From Methylophaga sp. 41_12_T18 (GTDB taxonomy: Bacteria > Pseudomonadota > Gammaproteobacteria > Nitrosococcales > Methylophagaceae), in NCBI GenBank assembly GCA_002163115.1, contig MAAI01000076.1:1-64000 (forward strand): a DNA stretch of 64,000 nucleotides, given 5' to 3'. Every line of letters begins with the position of its first letter. Position 1 is the first letter of the stretch. A program made the translations under genes and the position numbers. This document shows positions 43,716 through 54,680 of the stretch, piece by piece. Under the pieces are notes generated by a model that worked only from the letters and a program-made list of their open reading frames with translations, was not told the origin of the DNA and ran no database searches.

Positions 43716-44732
43716 TTATTGGTCAATTGCGGTAAGCGCAAGTTTACCAATCGTTGTTCCACTGGTTAAGCGACGGTGTGCTTCAGCAATATTTTCTACT
43801 GATATAGCGCCTAGTGTAGCGGTTAAGGTAGTCACTAATGTTTCATTATCAATCAGCTTGCTAATGCTGTTAAGTAAATGATGCTGACTGATCATATCGT
43901 CGGTTTTGAACATCGGGCGGCTGAACATAAACTCCCAGACTAGACCGGCACTTTTGTTTTTTAGTAAATCAAGATCGTGCTTTTGTTTGCTGCCAACGAT
44001 AGTACAAATCATGCCTTGAACAGCAATAAGTTCAGCCATATCGGTAAAGTAGCTATCGGTATCACTGAGGCATAAAATATAATCAGGGTCCATTATCGAT
44101 AAGCTACGGTAGTTTTCAACTAGATTGCCTTGATGACTAATAACATGATCAGCGCCTAATTTGGTACACCATTGCTGAGACTCTGGTCGGGAAGCCGTTG
44201 CCACAACATTAAGCTTAGCCACTGCTTTAGCCAGTTGAATGGCAATTGAACCTACGCCACCGGCAGCTCCAATAATAAGGATTGTTTTGCCTGCATCGAT
44301 GTCGGCGATGATTTTAAGTCGTGAAAATATGGCTTCCCAGGCAGTGATAGACGTTAGAGGCAATGCTGCTGCTTCGACAGAAGTAAGACTATTAGGTTTA
44401 TGGCCGACGATACGTTCATCGACAAGTTGATGGGAGCTATAACAACCAGGTCGAGTGACATCACCGGCATAAAAAACCTTATCACCAATATTAAACAACT
44501 CAACGTCATCACCAACGGCGATAACGCTACCACTGACATCCCAACCGACTATTTTTGGAGCAGTTAAGTTACCTTGTATTCCAGCTATAACCTTGGTATC
44601 TACGGGATTGACGGCAATAGCATCAATCTTAATTAATAAATCTTTGCCCTGTGGAGCTGAAATGATTTGTGTCAGCAATGTTGGCTTGGCGTTGGCACTA
44701 TTAAAACCAATAGCTTGAATGGATTGTGTCAT
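43716..44732 (-). CDS. Zinc-free MDR-family NADPH:quinone/alkenal oxidoreductase
   Basis: This 338-residue MDR protein contains AVNPVDTKV, GWDVSGSVIAVGDDV, the cofactor site IIGAAGGVGSIAIQLAKAV and a C-terminal GKLAL. The catalytic zinc cysteines and the structural zinc lobe are absent, so it belongs to the quinone-reductase branch. Substrate unknown, perhaps reactive enals or quinones. Confidence 0.85.
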   Translation of the reverse strand: MTQSIQAIGFNSANAKPTLLTQIISAPQGKDLLIKIDAIAVNPVDTKVIAGIQGNLTAPKIVGWDVSGSVIAVGDDVELFNIGDKVFYAGDVTRPGCYSSHQLVDERIVGHKPNSLTSVEAAALPLTSITAWEAIFSRLKIIADIDAGKTILIIGAAGGVGSIAIQLAKAVAKLNVVATASRPESQQWCTKLGADHVISHQGNLVENYRSLSIMDPDYILCLSDTDSYFTDMAELIAVQGMICTIVGSKQKHDLDLLKNKSAGLVWEFMFSRPMFKTDDMISQHHLLNSISKLIDNETLVTTLTATLGAISVENIAEAHRRLTSGTTIGKLALTAIDQ

Positions 44733-44860
44733 TGCATAGTTACCTATAAGTGAGTGGTCAGACGATAGCGCCGGGTTTCAATATAACGTAGTTATCAGTT
44801 AAAAAATTATTGCAGGAACATGAGATTAGATATAGGTGGGATATGCGTAGCATTCCATGT

Positions 44861-45295
44861 TCATTTAGCTGCCGTTAATAAATTTTGTAAGGCTACAAGG
44901 TAATCACTTTCAGAAGGAGGCCGATTATTACGCTGTGCTAACCAAAGTGATTCGGTTAAACATTCCATCATTTGATGCTCTGTTTCATGGGCGTCAGCAA
45001 ATTTAACCAGAAGTTGTTGGTATAGAGCCCGTATTCCTGCCGGTCTGTCGGTGGTGATTTGCTCATGTAAAGATAGATGTAAACCCATATGTAGGAAAGG
45101 GTTAGTCTGGCCATCTTCGACAAAATACTCTTGCTCTAAACTGGCATCACTATTGAAAATTTGGTGATATTCGCTATGAGTTTCTATTACCTGTGCTATC
45201 GATGTTTCAAGTGCATTAAGTTGCTGCTGTGCCTGCTTCTTTTGCCAGACATCGTGATAAAACTGGCGTAGTTGTTGTCGGTTTTGGCCAAACAT
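44861..45295 (-). CDS. DUF1841 family protein
   Basis: This 144-residue soluble protein opens MFGQNRQQLRQFYHDVW, and has HPF-like NPFLHMGLHLSLHEQITTDRPAG and a closing H-rich DAHETEHQMMECL. These are the marks of DUF1841, whose function is unknown. Its start overlaps the nth stop by one base, so it belongs to the rsx-nth operon here. Confidence 0.92.
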   Translation of the reverse strand: MFGQNRQQLRQFYHDVWQKKQAQQQLNALETSIAQVIETHSEYHQIFNSDASLEQEYFVEDGQTNPFLHMGLHLSLHEQITTDRPAGIRALYQQLLVKFADAHETEHQMMECLTESLWLAQRNNRPPSESDYLVALQNLLTAAK

Positions 45296-45948
45296 TAGCG
45301 TTTTTCCACTTTTTTGAGTTGACGACGATGCTCATCGCAGACATGTGAAACAACACATTGTTCACATTTTGGTTTGCGTGCAGTACAAACATAGCGACCA
45401 TGCAGAATAAGCCAGTGATGAGCATCTTGCATGAATTCTGCTGGCACTACTTTCACTAATTTGTCTTCAACGGCGCGGACAGTTTTACCTTTAGCCAAGC
45501 CAGTGCGGTTGGAAAGTCGATATAAATGTGTATCAACAGCAATGACAGGGTGTTTGAATACGGTATTAAGGATAACGTTGGCTGTTTTTCTGCCGACACC
45601 AGGCAATGCTTCAAGTGCTTCTCGATCATCTGGCACTTCAGACTGGTGTAATTCGATTAATTGCCGACAGGTTTTAATAACGTTTTCTGCTTTGCTATTA
45701 AAAAGGCCAATGGTTTTGATGTAGGTTTTTAAGCCGTCTACGCCCAAGTCTAATATCGTTTGTGGTGTATTAGCGATGGGATAAAGTTTATCGGTTGCTT
45801 TGTTAACACCGACATCAGTGGCTTGAGCAGAAAGAATAACGGCAATGAGTAACTCAAATGTTGAGCTGTAATTAAGCTCAGTAGTTGGGTTTGGGTTTTG
45901 TTGCTGTAGTGTTGCAAAAAACTCATGCCGTTGTGTCTTGTTCATCAT
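45295..45948 (-). CDS. nth: Endonuclease III
   Basis: This 217-residue DNA glycosylase/AP lyase has the helix-hairpin-helix LPGVGRKTANVILN, the catalytic Lys within that loop and Asp in VDTHLYRLSNR. The 4Fe-4S cluster cysteines are seen in CTARKPKCEQCVVSHVC. Its first ATG overlaps the rsxE stop by one base; a second ATG follows at once. The rsx-nth order is widely conserved. Confidence 0.96.
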   Translation of the reverse strand: MMNKTQRHEFFATLQQQNPNPTTELNYSSTFELLIAVILSAQATDVGVNKATDKLYPIANTPQTILDLGVDGLKTYIKTIGLFNSKAENVIKTCRQLIELHQSEVPDDREALEALPGVGRKTANVILNTVFKHPVIAVDTHLYRLSNRTGLAKGKTVRAVEDKLVKVVPAEFMQDAHHWLILHGRYVCTARKPKCEQCVVSHVCDEHRRQLKKVEKR

Positions 45949-46637
45949 TAACTCGTGGTAACTGGCTCGGTGATCAACTCTTCTGCTGTAGCTTGACTGG
46001 TCGTTTGACGAGCATCAATGATATTTTTCAATGCCACGATTAACCCTAGACCAATAAAAGCACCTGGCGGTAATAATGCCATTAAAAAGCCGCGATATTC
46101 ATCAAATACAACAATTGAGAAACCACGTGCTGCTTCACCAAACATAAGGTGAGCCTCACTAAACAGTGTGCCCATACCAATTAACTCACGCATGGCACCC
46201 AGCAAAACTAATACGGCAGTAAAACCGATGCCCATCATGAAACCATCAACTAAGGCTGGGCCGACAGGGTTACGAGCAGCAAAAGCTTCAGCTCTACCTG
46301 TGATGGCACAGTTAGTTACGATTAAAGGAATGAAAATACCAAGTATTAAATACAGTTCATGGAACCACGCATTCATCGATAGCTCGATTACCGTAACGAT
46401 AGACGCAATAATGAGTACAAATACCGGCAAGCGTGCTTCATCTGGAATCTGTTTACGCAGTAGAGAGACTAAACCATTAGATGCAACCAAGGTGATGATC
46501 GTTGCTAGGCCGAGACCTAAGCCATTGATTACCGTATTTGAAACCGCTAACAGTGGACATAAACCTAGTAATTGCACCAGTGCTGGATTATTTTTCCATA
46601 AGCCATCGCGAATAATAGGACCGTAAATGGTATTCAT
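45948..46637 (-). CDS. rsxE: Rsx/Rnf electron transport complex subunit E
   Basis: This 229-residue membrane protein has six hydrophobic segments with [35 protein letters not shown] and [14 protein letters not shown]-type features of RsxE/RnfE. The Cys residues in segments matching LGLCPLLA and TNCAIT are those thought to carry an iron-sulphur cluster between RnfA and RnfE. Stop overlaps nth. Confidence 0.96.
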   Translation of the reverse strand: MNTIYGPIIRDGLWKNNPALVQLLGLCPLLAVSNTVINGLGLGLATIITLVASNGLVSLLRKQIPDEARLPVFVLIIASIVTVIELSMNAWFHELYLILGIFIPLIVTNCAITGRAEAFAARNPVGPALVDGFMMGIGFTAVLVLLGAMRELIGMGTLFSEAHLMFGEAARGFSIVVFDEYRGFLMALLPPGAFIGLGLIVALKNIIDARQTTSQATAEELITEPVTTS

Positions 46638-47269
46638 TATTTTGTCTCCGTCAGCGCAAATAATTCATCTCTATGGCTATCAAAGTAGAGCAGGGATTTT
46701 TTCACTGCACTGACTACAGCGCGTGGCGTGATAGTCGCACCGGTAAATTGATCAAATTGACCACCATCTTTTTTAACTTTCCACCTGCTTTGCTGTGGTT
46801 GAGTTAATGATAAGCCATTGAAGGTGAATATCCAGTCTGCTTTCTTGGCATCAATTTTATCACCAAGGCCAGGTGTTTCTTTATGATTGATAACCCGTAC
46901 GCCGGTTAAGCTACCATCATAGCCGATGCCAACTAATAACTTTATTTTACCGTTATAACCGTTAGGGGCGATGGCGGTCAGTGCCACTGCAACAGGCGTA
47001 TTACCATTACGAGCACGGTAAACTGTCGTTGCCTCTTTGGTCGCTAATTCACTCTGTGCTGGTAATAATAAAGTGTCGGTTATTATTTCATTGTTGTAAC
47101 TATCTTGCGCAATGACAGCATTGATAGCGTTTAATAATGTTTGACGTTCATTATCAATAATTTTGTCATGTGTTTGTTCTTCGGTTACAACGACTATGCT
47201 GGTCGCACCGATTGCAAAGGCGGCTAATAATAGGCCGACACGTAACATATGATCTTTGAAAATATTCAT
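46637..47269 (-). CDS. rsxG: Rsx/Rnf complex subunit G
   Basis: This 210-residue protein has one N-terminal membrane segment and a periplasmic FMN domain. The flavin is attached by phosphodiester at the Thr in [11 protein letters not shown] near residue 180. [13 protein letters not shown] is the conserved flavin-pocket stretch. The gene sits between rsxD and rsxE as usual. Confidence 0.96.
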   Translation of the reverse strand: MNIFKDHMLRVGLLLAAFAIGATSIVVVTEEQTHDKIIDNERQTLLNAINAVIAQDSYNNEIITDTLLLPAQSELATKEATTVYRARNGNTPVAVALTAIAPNGYNGKIKLLVGIGYDGSLTGVRVINHKETPGLGDKIDAKKADWIFTFNGLSLTQPQQSRWKVKKDGGQFDQFTGATITPRAVVSAVKKSLLYFDSHRDELFALTETK

Positions 47270-48294
47270 GACTTCAACGAACCATACACTTTAGGTTGAG
47301 TGTAATAATCGATCAGCGGTACCAACATATTCATTAACAAGATGGCAAACGCAATACCATCTGGGTAACCACCCCAAGCACGAATAATATAAGTTAGTAG
47401 TCCAACCCCTGCACCAAAAATAAGGCGACCTTTGATAGTAGTGGTTGCTGTTACTGGATCCGTTGCAATGAAAAATGCACCAATCATGGTGCCACCGCTT
47501 AATAAATGGAAAAGTGGACTTGCAGCTGACTCCGGACTAATTAAGTAAGTAATAGCGCTAATAGTAAGTAAGCCGGTAAGCATTGCCACTGGAATATGCC
47601 AGCTAATGACACGCTGATACATTAGGTACAAACCACCGATAGCAAACCAGATGTTGATCCATTCCCAACCCAGGCCACCAAAGATGCCAAATAATGGCTG
47701 CTCAATGATAAAGTTAGGTAGTTGTGCCAGGCCAATTTGGGTTTTCATCGCATCTAACGGCGTAGCACCAGATAAGGTATCTATAGCTGCACCATTAGCT
47801 AACTGACCATTAAAAATCAATTCGAAGGCAGAGCCGAAAGTTAATGCTTGCTCAGCTAAAGCTGCTGCCGGCAACCACGTCGTCATTTCTAATGGAAATG
47901 ATAGTAGCAATAGTACGTAAGCCACCATCGCGGGATTAAACGGGTTATAGCCCAAACCACCAAACAGATGTTTGGCAAAGACAATGGCAAATACAATACC
48001 CACTACCGTGATCCACCATGGTGACAGTGGTGGAATAGCCATAGCAAATAACACCGCAGTAACAATCGCGCTGCCATCAGTTAAAAATGGTTTTAAAGGC
48101 CGATGGCGTAATTTAAGCATGACGGCTTCAGTAGCTAAGGCGGTAACAACAGCCAAGCTAATATTAATTAAAACGCCAGGACCAAAGAAAAAAACTAATG
48201 CAATTAACGCAGGTACTAATGCTAATAATAATTGCATCATGTGCAAGGTGACACGACGCGTACCTGATAAAAAAGGAGGGCTAAGCCTAAACAT
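47266..48294 (-). CDS. rsxD: Rsx/Rnf complex subunit D
   Basis: This 342-residue membrane protein has about nine to ten hydrophobic segments and the covalent-FMN motif LSGATPLDAMKT near residue 178. Also seen are YNPFNPAMVAYVLLLLSFP and FFIATDPVTATT. Its end overlaps the rsxG start by 4 bases. Confidence 0.96.
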   Translation of the reverse strand: MFRLSPPFLSGTRRVTLHMMQLLLALVPALIALVFFFGPGVLINISLAVVTALATEAVMLKLRHRPLKPFLTDGSAIVTAVLFAMAIPPLSPWWITVVGIVFAIVFAKHLFGGLGYNPFNPAMVAYVLLLLSFPLEMTTWLPAAALAEQALTFGSAFELIFNGQLANGAAIDTLSGATPLDAMKTQIGLAQLPNFIIEQPLFGIFGGLGWEWINIWFAIGGLYLMYQRVISWHIPVAMLTGLLTISAITYLISPESAASPLFHLLSGGTMIGAFFIATDPVTATTTIKGRLIFGAGVGLLTYIIRAWGGYPDGIAFAILLMNMLVPLIDYYTQPKVYGSLKS

Positions 48295-48296
48295 GG

Positions 48297-49844
48297 TTAT
48301 TTCTCCGCATCATTATCGGTTGCTGGTTCAGAGCTATCTTTAGCGGCCTCAGCTGCAGCAAGTTCAGCATCTTTCTTAGCTTTAGCTGCTTTTGTTGCTG
48401 CTAAAGCTGCTTTACGTTTACGTTGTTTTTCAGCTTTTTCTACGCGTTCACGTTCTTGACGTTCTTGTCTATTTTCATGACGAATACGTGCGGCATCAGA
48501 TTTTTTACGCTCTTGTTCTTGATTCATTGTTTCTGTTTTAGCAAAACGGAAATACTGAACCAAGGGAATTTCACTTGGACAAACATAGCTGCAACAGCCA
48601 CATTCAATACAATCAAATAAATTGTATTCCTGGGTTTTTTCTAAATCTTTGGCGCGTGAATGCCAGTACAGTTGTTGAGGCAATAAACTAACAGGGCAGG
48701 CAGCAGCACAATCACCACAACGAATACATGGCAACGGATCGTTTGCTTGGGTCGCATTATCAACGCCAACTAGAATACAGTTAGCGGTTTTAGTCACCGG
48801 TAAGTTATCGCCAGCAAGGTTGTAACCCATCATTGGCCCGCCTTGAATGAACGGCTCATCTTGTTGGCGCTTGGTTTCACAAAAGCTTAATAATTCGTGG
48901 ATGGGTGTGCCAAATAAGGTTTCAAAATTACCTGCATGTTTCACGTCTGTACCGGTAACGGTCACAATACGAGAAATGAGCGGTTCACCGTGTTTGATTG
49001 CACGACCGACTGCGTAGGCGGTACCTACATTGTGTAAAACGATGCCAATATCAATTGGTAAACCGCTTTTTGGCACTTGCTTGCCGGTGACAACTTGAAT
49101 CAGTTGCTTCTCGCTACCAGTAGGGTAACGTGTCGGGATCACCATGACTGAGGTTGATGTTAAGTGACTGCGAGAAGCTAGGGCTAATTCCATTGCTGAA
49201 ATAGCTTCAGGCTTGTTATCCTCGATAGCGATAACGCAATTATTTACACGCAAGGCGTGCTGCATTATCTCGATGCCATCTAATATACCTTGGCTACGTT
49301 CACGCAGTAGCATGTCGTCACAGGTTATATAGGGCTCACATTCAGCACCATTCAAAATCAAAGTATCAACATGATGATGGATGCCGGGGTTCAGTTTTAT
49401 AAAGCTGGGAAAGCCTGCACCACCTAAACCAACAATACCGGCATCACGAATAATTTGGCGTACATCATGATCGGTGCATTGAGTGAAGTCTGCTGTAACT
49501 TTGCGCTCTATCCACTGATCTTCGCCATCAGTTTCAATGATGATACAAGGTGCCGATAAGCCCGATGGATGTGGGATAGGTTTATCTTCAATAGCGGTGA
49601 CGATACCTGAGCTTGGCGCATGTAAAGCAACTGAAACATGACCATTAGGCGTAGCAATTCGTTGACCCTTTAGGACTTTGTCGCCTACTTTTACAATAGG
49701 CACTGCTGCCGAACCAATATGCTGTTGCAGTGGCAATATCAATTGCTCACTCAACGGCATTTTGCGGATAGGTGTTTGGGTAGATCGTTTCTTCTGACCA
49801 GCTAGTTTTAAACCACCTGGGAATGATCCGAGTGGCTGACTCAT
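48297..49844 (-). CDS. rsxC: Rsx/Rnf complex subunit C
   Basis: This 515-residue protein holds the NADH/FMN-type fold ([28 protein letters not shown]) and two 4Fe-4S motifs, [12 protein letters not shown] and [12 protein letters not shown], near residues 375 and 412. The C-terminal ~80 residues are an Ala/Lys/Glu-rich coiled extension, much shorter than the repeats in E. coli RsxC. RsxC is the soluble entry point for electrons. Confidence 0.96.
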   Translation of the reverse strand: MSQPLGSFPGGLKLAGQKKRSTQTPIRKMPLSEQLILPLQQHIGSAAVPIVKVGDKVLKGQRIATPNGHVSVALHAPSSGIVTAIEDKPIPHPSGLSAPCIIIETDGEDQWIERKVTADFTQCTDHDVRQIIRDAGIVGLGGAGFPSFIKLNPGIHHHVDTLILNGAECEPYITCDDMLLRERSQGILDGIEIMQHALRVNNCVIAIEDNKPEAISAMELALASRSHLTSTSVMVIPTRYPTGSEKQLIQVVTGKQVPKSGLPIDIGIVLHNVGTAYAVGRAIKHGEPLISRIVTVTGTDVKHAGNFETLFGTPIHELLSFCETKRQQDEPFIQGGPMMGYNLAGDNLPVTKTANCILVGVDNATQANDPLPCIRCGDCAAACPVSLLPQQLYWHSRAKDLEKTQEYNLFDCIECGCCSYVCPSEIPLVQYFRFAKTETMNQEQERKKSDAARIRHENRQERQERERVEKAEKQRKRKAALAATKAAKAKKDAELAAAEAAKDSSEPATDNDAEK

Positions 49845-50404
49845 AACTGTTGTTCCTCAGCTTTAACAATTGTCTGGGTTGGATCGGGCCAACGCCAGGT
49901 ATTTGGATTTGGCGCCGTTTCAACCATATCGATACAATCTACTGGGCAAGGCTCAAGACACAACTCACAACCAGTACATTCATCTGAAATAACGGTGTGC
50001 ATATGTTTAGCTGCACCAAGAATTGCGTCAACAGGGCAAGCTTGGATGCACAAGGTGCAACCGATGCAACGGTCTTCAACAATCACCGCTAATGTCTTTG
50101 GTTTTTCTTCGCCGCATTCATCATCGAGTGGTTTAATTTCAACTTCTAATAAATCAGCTAATGCTTGTATGGTCGGTTCACCACCGGGCGGGCAACGGTT
50201 AATGTCTGCTTCACCATTGGCAATCGCCTCTGCATAAGGACGGCAACCGGCAAAACTACATTGACCACACTGTGTTTGCGGTAACAGCTTGTCGATTTGA
50301 TCAACAACAGGATCACCTTCAACTTTGAAATAAATCGCAGCAAAGCCTAATAATAATCCAAAGAGTAACGCGAGTAGCGCTATAGCTAAAATTGCAGTGA
50401 ACAT
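49841..50404 (-). CDS. rsxB: Rsx/Rnf complex subunit B
   Basis: This 187-residue ferredoxin-like protein has an N-terminal membrane anchor, a CGQC-x4-C-x15-C cluster domain ([16 protein letters not shown]) and two 4Fe-4S motifs, [12 protein letters not shown] and [12 protein letters not shown]. It overlaps rsxC by 4 bases. Confidence 0.96.
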   Translation of the reverse strand: MFTAILAIALLALLFGLLLGFAAIYFKVEGDPVVDQIDKLLPQTQCGQCSFAGCRPYAEAIANGEADINRCPPGGEPTIQALADLLEVEIKPLDDECGEEKPKTLAVIVEDRCIGCTLCIQACPVDAILGAAKHMHTVISDECTGCELCLEPCPVDCIDMVETAPNPNTWRWPDPTQTIVKAEEQQL

Positions 50405-50407
50405 GGT

Positions 50408-50989
50408 TTAGACCTTTACAAGACCAGTAAAGCCCATAAAGGCCATAGACATTAAACCTGCAGTGATCAATGCAATTGCGGCACCTTTGAATGGAACAGG
50501 TACGTCAGCAACATCAATACGTTCACGCATAGCTGCAAAAATAACTAATACCATTGAAAAGCCAATGGCGGCACCAAAACCATAGAGTGCTGATTCTAAA
50601 AACCCATGTTGTTCTTGTACGTTCAATAATGCGACCCCTAATACGGCACAGTTAGTGGTGATAAGAGGTAGGAAAATACCCAATACTTGATAGAGTAATG
50701 GACTGGTTTTGTGGACGACAAGTTCAGTAAACTGCACAACAACGGCAATAACAAAAATAAAGCTGATAGTGCGGAGAAACTCGATATGGAGTGGGGCGAG
50801 CAAGTACTCATTAATCAGGTAACTGCAAACTGATGATAATGTCAGTACAAACGTTGTCGCCAAGCCCATGCCTATTGCTGTTTCTAATTTACGAGAAACA
50901 CCCATAAACGGGCATAGTCCTAGAAATTTAACTAAGACGATATTATTGACCAAAATGGTACTAATCAAAATGAGGGCATAATCTGCCAT
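50408..50989 (-). CDS. rsxA: Rsx/Rnf complex subunit A
   Basis: This 193-residue protein of six membrane segments contains [20 protein letters not shown] and [11 protein letters not shown], the paired Cys motifs mirrored in RsxE. It is the first gene of the operon. The 176 bases upstream to the DAHP synthase stop presumably hold the promoter. A short hairpin, GTGG/CCAC, is the only element noticed there. Confidence 0.96.
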   Translation of the reverse strand: MADYALILISTILVNNIVLVKFLGLCPFMGVSRKLETAIGMGLATTFVLTLSSVCSYLINEYLLAPLHIEFLRTISFIFVIAVVVQFTELVVHKTSPLLYQVLGIFLPLITTNCAVLGVALLNVQEQHGFLESALYGFGAAIGFSMVLVIFAAMRERIDVADVPVPFKGAAIALITAGLMSMAFMGFTGLVKV

Positions 50990-51165
50990 GCAATAACCTA
51001 CTTGTTTTAACGGAAGCGAACCGTATTTAACGATCGGAAATGTGGTTTTTCCACTTATTCAACAGGGCATTATAGCTGAATATAGTAGCTTTACGAAGCA
51101 TTAATACCGGGCTAGATCGCGCTTAAAAGACTCTATTTGTTCTTTGACAAGATCTCAGCGCTATT

Positions 51166-52227
51166 TTACGAATTATGTTGGCGACGTTGGCGAACAGCAG
51201 CGGCCAGTTCTTGTAATAAAACTTCGCTGTTATCCCAAGCCATACAAGCATCAGTGATACTTTGGCCATAGACCAGTTCTTTGCCTGCTTCAGTATTTTG
51301 ACGACCAGCGATAAGGTTGCTTTCTAACATCACACCCATAATACGTTTTTCATTATTGGCGATTTGTGTAGCCACATCACGACAAACAACTTCTTGTTGT
51401 ATATGACTTTTACCACTATTTGCGTGACTACAATCAATCATCAGGTGAGTATTTTGGCCGGTACGGCCAATAATTACCGCGGCTTCATTAACACTTTTGG
51501 CATCGTAATTAGGTGTTTTACCACCACGTAAGATGACATGACAATCAGGATTGCCTGTAGTTGAAAATATTGCCGAATGACCTGACTTGGTGACCGACAT
51601 GAAATGGTGTGACTTTGATGCAGATAATGTTGCATCAACTGCGATTTGCAAGCCGCCATCGGTGGCATTTTTAAAGCCAACAGGACATGAAAGGCCAGAA
51701 GCTAATTCTCGATGGGCTTGGCTTTCGGTAGTACGAGCACCAATTGCTCCCCAAGCGATGAGATCAGAAATATATTGTGGGCTGATTAAATCAAGGTATT
51801 CAGTGGCCGATGCAACGCCTGTTTCAGCAAGATCAAGCAACAGCTTGCGTGAAATATGCAAACCATCATTAATCTTGAAACTACCATCTAAATAAGGGTC
51901 ATTGATAAGACCTTTCCAACCCACTACAGAGCGAGGCTTTTCAAAGTAAACACGCATGATGATATGTAAATCATCTTTTAGTTCAGTGATCAGTGGTTTT
52001 AGACGAGAGGCATACTCACGAGCCGCTTTTGGATCGTGAATAGAACAAGGGCCAATAATGACCATTAAACGGTCATCCTTGCCGTGAAGAATATTTTGGG
52101 TGGCTGTACGTGCGTTAAATACTGTCTCAGATGCCTGATCGGTAAGTGGCAGTTCTTCATGTAATTGTGCTGGCGGAATAACTTCCTGAATGCCAGTGAT
52201 CCGCAAATCATCAGTGCTATACAGCAT
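51166..52227 (-). CDS. 3-deoxy-7-phosphoheptulonate synthase, class I
   Basis: This 353-residue enzyme makes DAHP from PEP and erythrose 4-phosphate, the first step to aromatic amino acids. It has VIIGPCSIHDPKAAREY, MRVYFEKPRS, KGLINDPYLDGSF, GARTTESQAHRE and DCSHANSGK, all conserved in the AroF/AroG/AroH group. Which amino acid inhibits it cannot be read safely. No attenuator or TyrR box was recognised upstream. Confidence 0.95.
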   Translation of the reverse strand: MLYSTDDLRITGIQEVIPPAQLHEELPLTDQASETVFNARTATQNILHGKDDRLMVIIGPCSIHDPKAAREYASRLKPLITELKDDLHIIMRVYFEKPRSVVGWKGLINDPYLDGSFKINDGLHISRKLLLDLAETGVASATEYLDLISPQYISDLIAWGAIGARTTESQAHRELASGLSCPVGFKNATDGGLQIAVDATLSASKSHHFMSVTKSGHSAIFSTTGNPDCHVILRGGKTPNYDAKSVNEAAVIIGRTGQNTHLMIDCSHANSGKSHIQQEVVCRDVATQIANNEKRIMGVMLESNLIAGRQNTEAGKELVYGQSITDACMAWDNSEVLLQELAAAVRQRRQHNS

Positions 52228-52422
52228 GGAGCCATCTACTCAAAAAATTCAAATGCTTATTCTACCTGTTGAGTACTATTTCTGCCATGATTGAAACGGT
52301 CAATCTTAATTAGTGACGAAATAGTGTCATTTTTTTTGTGAAGAAACTGTTTTATGGATAAAGTGAAAAACGGTGTACCGGATTAATTGAATGGTTGATG
52401 CTGGCAAAAAAGGAAGTTTGAT

Positions 52423-53091
52423 ATGCGAGTGGCAGATTTTATTAGAGATAATCGACTAAAAGCACGTGCAGCACAGAACCAGCTAATAGATAAATTTGAA
52501 CCAACATTCAGAACATGGTCTGGCAATGTGAATAAAAAATGGGCTGAAGCCGTTGCGATGCGATCATATTTACACTTTTTTGATGCAGGTAACGAACAAC
52601 AAAATCTATGGTTAGCCCAGTGCCCAGTATTAGATGAAACCTATAAAAAACTGCAAAACAAGCTGGGTGAAGAAACCTATATAGGTGAATGGTATACCGT
52701 TGATCAAACGGGTATTGATCAATTTGCCGCTGCCACGGGTGATCAGCAATGGATACATACGGATCCTAAACGTGCTGAACAGGAATCGCCTTATAAGACG
52801 ACCATTGCGCATGGCTTTCTAACCTTGGCACTCATTCCGATGCTGACTGAGAGTGTAGCTGTAACGAAAACGAATTATTCGGCAGCCAAAATGGTGGTTA
52901 ATTACGGACTTAATCGAGTACGATTTCCTAGTCCTGTTAAAGAGGGAAAAAGAATTCGAGCGCGCAGCCGAGTAATAAATTTGCTGCCGTTAAAACGAGG
53001 GTTAGAAGTGGTCAAAGAAGTGACCATTGAAGTTGAAAATAGTAATCGTATTGCCTGTGTGGCAGATACGGTGGTACGTCTCTACTTTTAA
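52423..53091 (+). CDS. MaoC-like hot-dog hydratase with N-terminal extension
   Basis: This 222-residue protein carries the R-hydratase hot-dog domain from about residue 80: VDQTGIDQFAAATGDQQWIHTDPKRA and TIAHGFLTLALIP, which is the hydratase-2 motif with catalytic Asp and His. The first ~80 residues are a helical extension that most single-domain family members do not have. It would hydrate an enoyl-CoA. No beta-oxidation or polyhydroxyalkanoate gene lies nearby. Confidence 0.88.
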   Translation: MRVADFIRDNRLKARAAQNQLIDKFEPTFRTWSGNVNKKWAEAVAMRSYLHFFDAGNEQQNLWLAQCPVLDETYKKLQNKLGEETYIGEWYTVDQTGIDQFAAATGDQQWIHTDPKRAEQESPYKTTIAHGFLTLALIPMLTESVAVTKTNYSAAKMVVNYGLNRVRFPSPVKEGKRIRARSRVINLLPLKRGLEVVKEVTIEVENSNRIACVADTVVRLYF

Positions 53092-53097
53092 ATCAAA

Positions 53098-53132
53098 GCA
53101 CCGGCCAGTTAATTACGATAACTGGCCGGTGC
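53098..53132. terminator. Bidirectional terminator between the MaoC-like gene and nhaD
   Basis: GCACCGGCCAGTTA and its exact reverse complement form a 14-base stem around a 7-base loop in the 57-base gap between two convergent genes. This is one of the strongest hairpins in the window. Confidence 0.9.
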
Positions 53133-53148
53133 ATTATCATCTTATATT

Positions 53149-54603
53149 CTAAAATCCACCCATATTGAGCCACATATGTAGGGCGATACTTGCGGCATAA
53201 CCTAATGCTATAGCCCAAGCCCATTTTAAATGAGCAAAGAAGGTATAAATACCACGGGCTTGTCCCATCACCGCCACACCCGCAGCTGAACCAATCGATA
53301 ATAATGAGCCACCTACACCAGCTGTTAATGTCACCAGTAGCCATTGACCATGATCCATTTCTGGCATCATGGATAACACGGCAAACATCACCGGGATGTT
53401 GTCGATAATGGCAGATAAGAAGCCAACTAAAATATTAGCATTAGTAGTACCTAGTCCGTCATACATAAGGGTTGATAACACACCTAAATAGCCGATAGTA
53501 CCTAGACCACCAACACACATAATGATGCCGTAGAAGAACATTAATGTATCCCACTCAGCTTGTTCAAGCTGTTGAAATATATTAAAGGGTTCTTTTTTCT
53601 TACCACCGATGCCTTCAATAGTCATCGTTGTTTCGCCACCATCGAGCATAGGTTGGACTTTTTTATCACGCATTTTGATTCGGTAGCCGTACAGTTTTAA
53701 TAAACCTAGCCCGGTCATCATGCCCATTACTGGTGGAATGTGTAAGAAGTTATGAGCACAAACAGCCATTGTGATAGTCAGTAAGAACAGACCCACTACG
53801 ACAAATGCACCTCGTTTCAAGGTTGCTGTTTCTTTTAATGCTTCCGGTTTTTCACTTGAAACTGCCATAGACATGATGGCGGCAGGAATTAACCAGTTGA
53901 CCACTGACGGGAAAAATAATGCGAAAAACTCTTGGAATTGAACAATACCTTTTTGCCAAACCATTAACGTTGTAATATCACCAAATGGGCTAAAGGCGCC
54001 GCCGGCATTGGCTGCAACAACGATATTTATACAGGCTATTGCTACAAATTTGTGGTTGCTACCACCAACGGCCATAGCCACTGTAGCCATTAATAAAGCT
54101 GTAGTTAAATTATCGGCGATAGGGGAGATGAAGAAGGCAAGTAAGCCTGTTAGCCAAAAAATAGACCGTAATGAAAAGCCTTGGTTAACTAGCCAACTTC
54201 GCAATGCATCAAATACACCGCGTTCGCCCATGGTATTAATGTATGTCATCGCTGCTAATAGGAATAAAAATAACTCAGCGTACTCTAATAAGTTATGACG
54301 AATCATTTGTTCAGCAGTGTGGTGATAGGCGGTATCAACTTGTTGTGCATAGACCACGGCGACCAGCGCCCAAATAATACCAGCAGCGACCATTACCGGT
54401 TTGGACTTACGCATGTGAATTTCTTCTTCAGCGATGACCAAAATATAAGCCACAACAAAGATAGCGATCGAAACATAACCAACCCAATGGTTAGTCAAGT
54501 CTAGAAACTTAACATCTCCCGAGGCTAAAGCTAACTGCGGAAATGAAAATAACAACAAACTAAAAAGTATTGCTGTAATGGGATTTTTGATGTTTTTAAG
54601 CAT
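53149..54603 (-). CDS. nhaD: NhaD-type Na+/H+ antiporter
   Basis: This 484-residue protein has about twelve membrane segments and the ion-transporter-superfamily signs of NhaD: FLLAAMTYINTMGERGVFD, ISPIADNLTTALLMATV, NAGGAFSPFGDITTLMVW and AIIDNIPVMFAVLSM. NhaD exports Na+ or Li+ and is common in marine and haloalkaliphilic bacteria. AAGGA precedes the start. No partner gene is needed. Confidence 0.95.
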   Translation of the reverse strand: MLKNIKNPITAILFSLLLFSFPQLALASGDVKFLDLTNHWVGYVSIAIFVVAYILVIAEEEIHMRKSKPVMVAAGIIWALVAVVYAQQVDTAYHHTAEQMIRHNLLEYAELFLFLLAAMTYINTMGERGVFDALRSWLVNQGFSLRSIFWLTGLLAFFISPIADNLTTALLMATVAMAVGGSNHKFVAIACINIVVAANAGGAFSPFGDITTLMVWQKGIVQFQEFFALFFPSVVNWLIPAAIMSMAVSSEKPEALKETATLKRGAFVVVGLFLLTITMAVCAHNFLHIPPVMGMMTGLGLLKLYGYRIKMRDKKVQPMLDGGETTMTIEGIGGKKKEPFNIFQQLEQAEWDTLMFFYGIIMCVGGLGTIGYLGVLSTLMYDGLGTTNANILVGFLSAIIDNIPVMFAVLSMMPEMDHGQWLLVTLTAGVGGSLLSIGSAAGVAVMGQARGIYTFFAHLKWAWAIALGYAASIALHMWLNMGGF

Positions 54604-54680
54604 AAATATCCTTACCTAATTGTTTTTATAGTGATACGGACAATCATACCTTGCCAGTAGCGGATAGCAAGTATTAGCAG

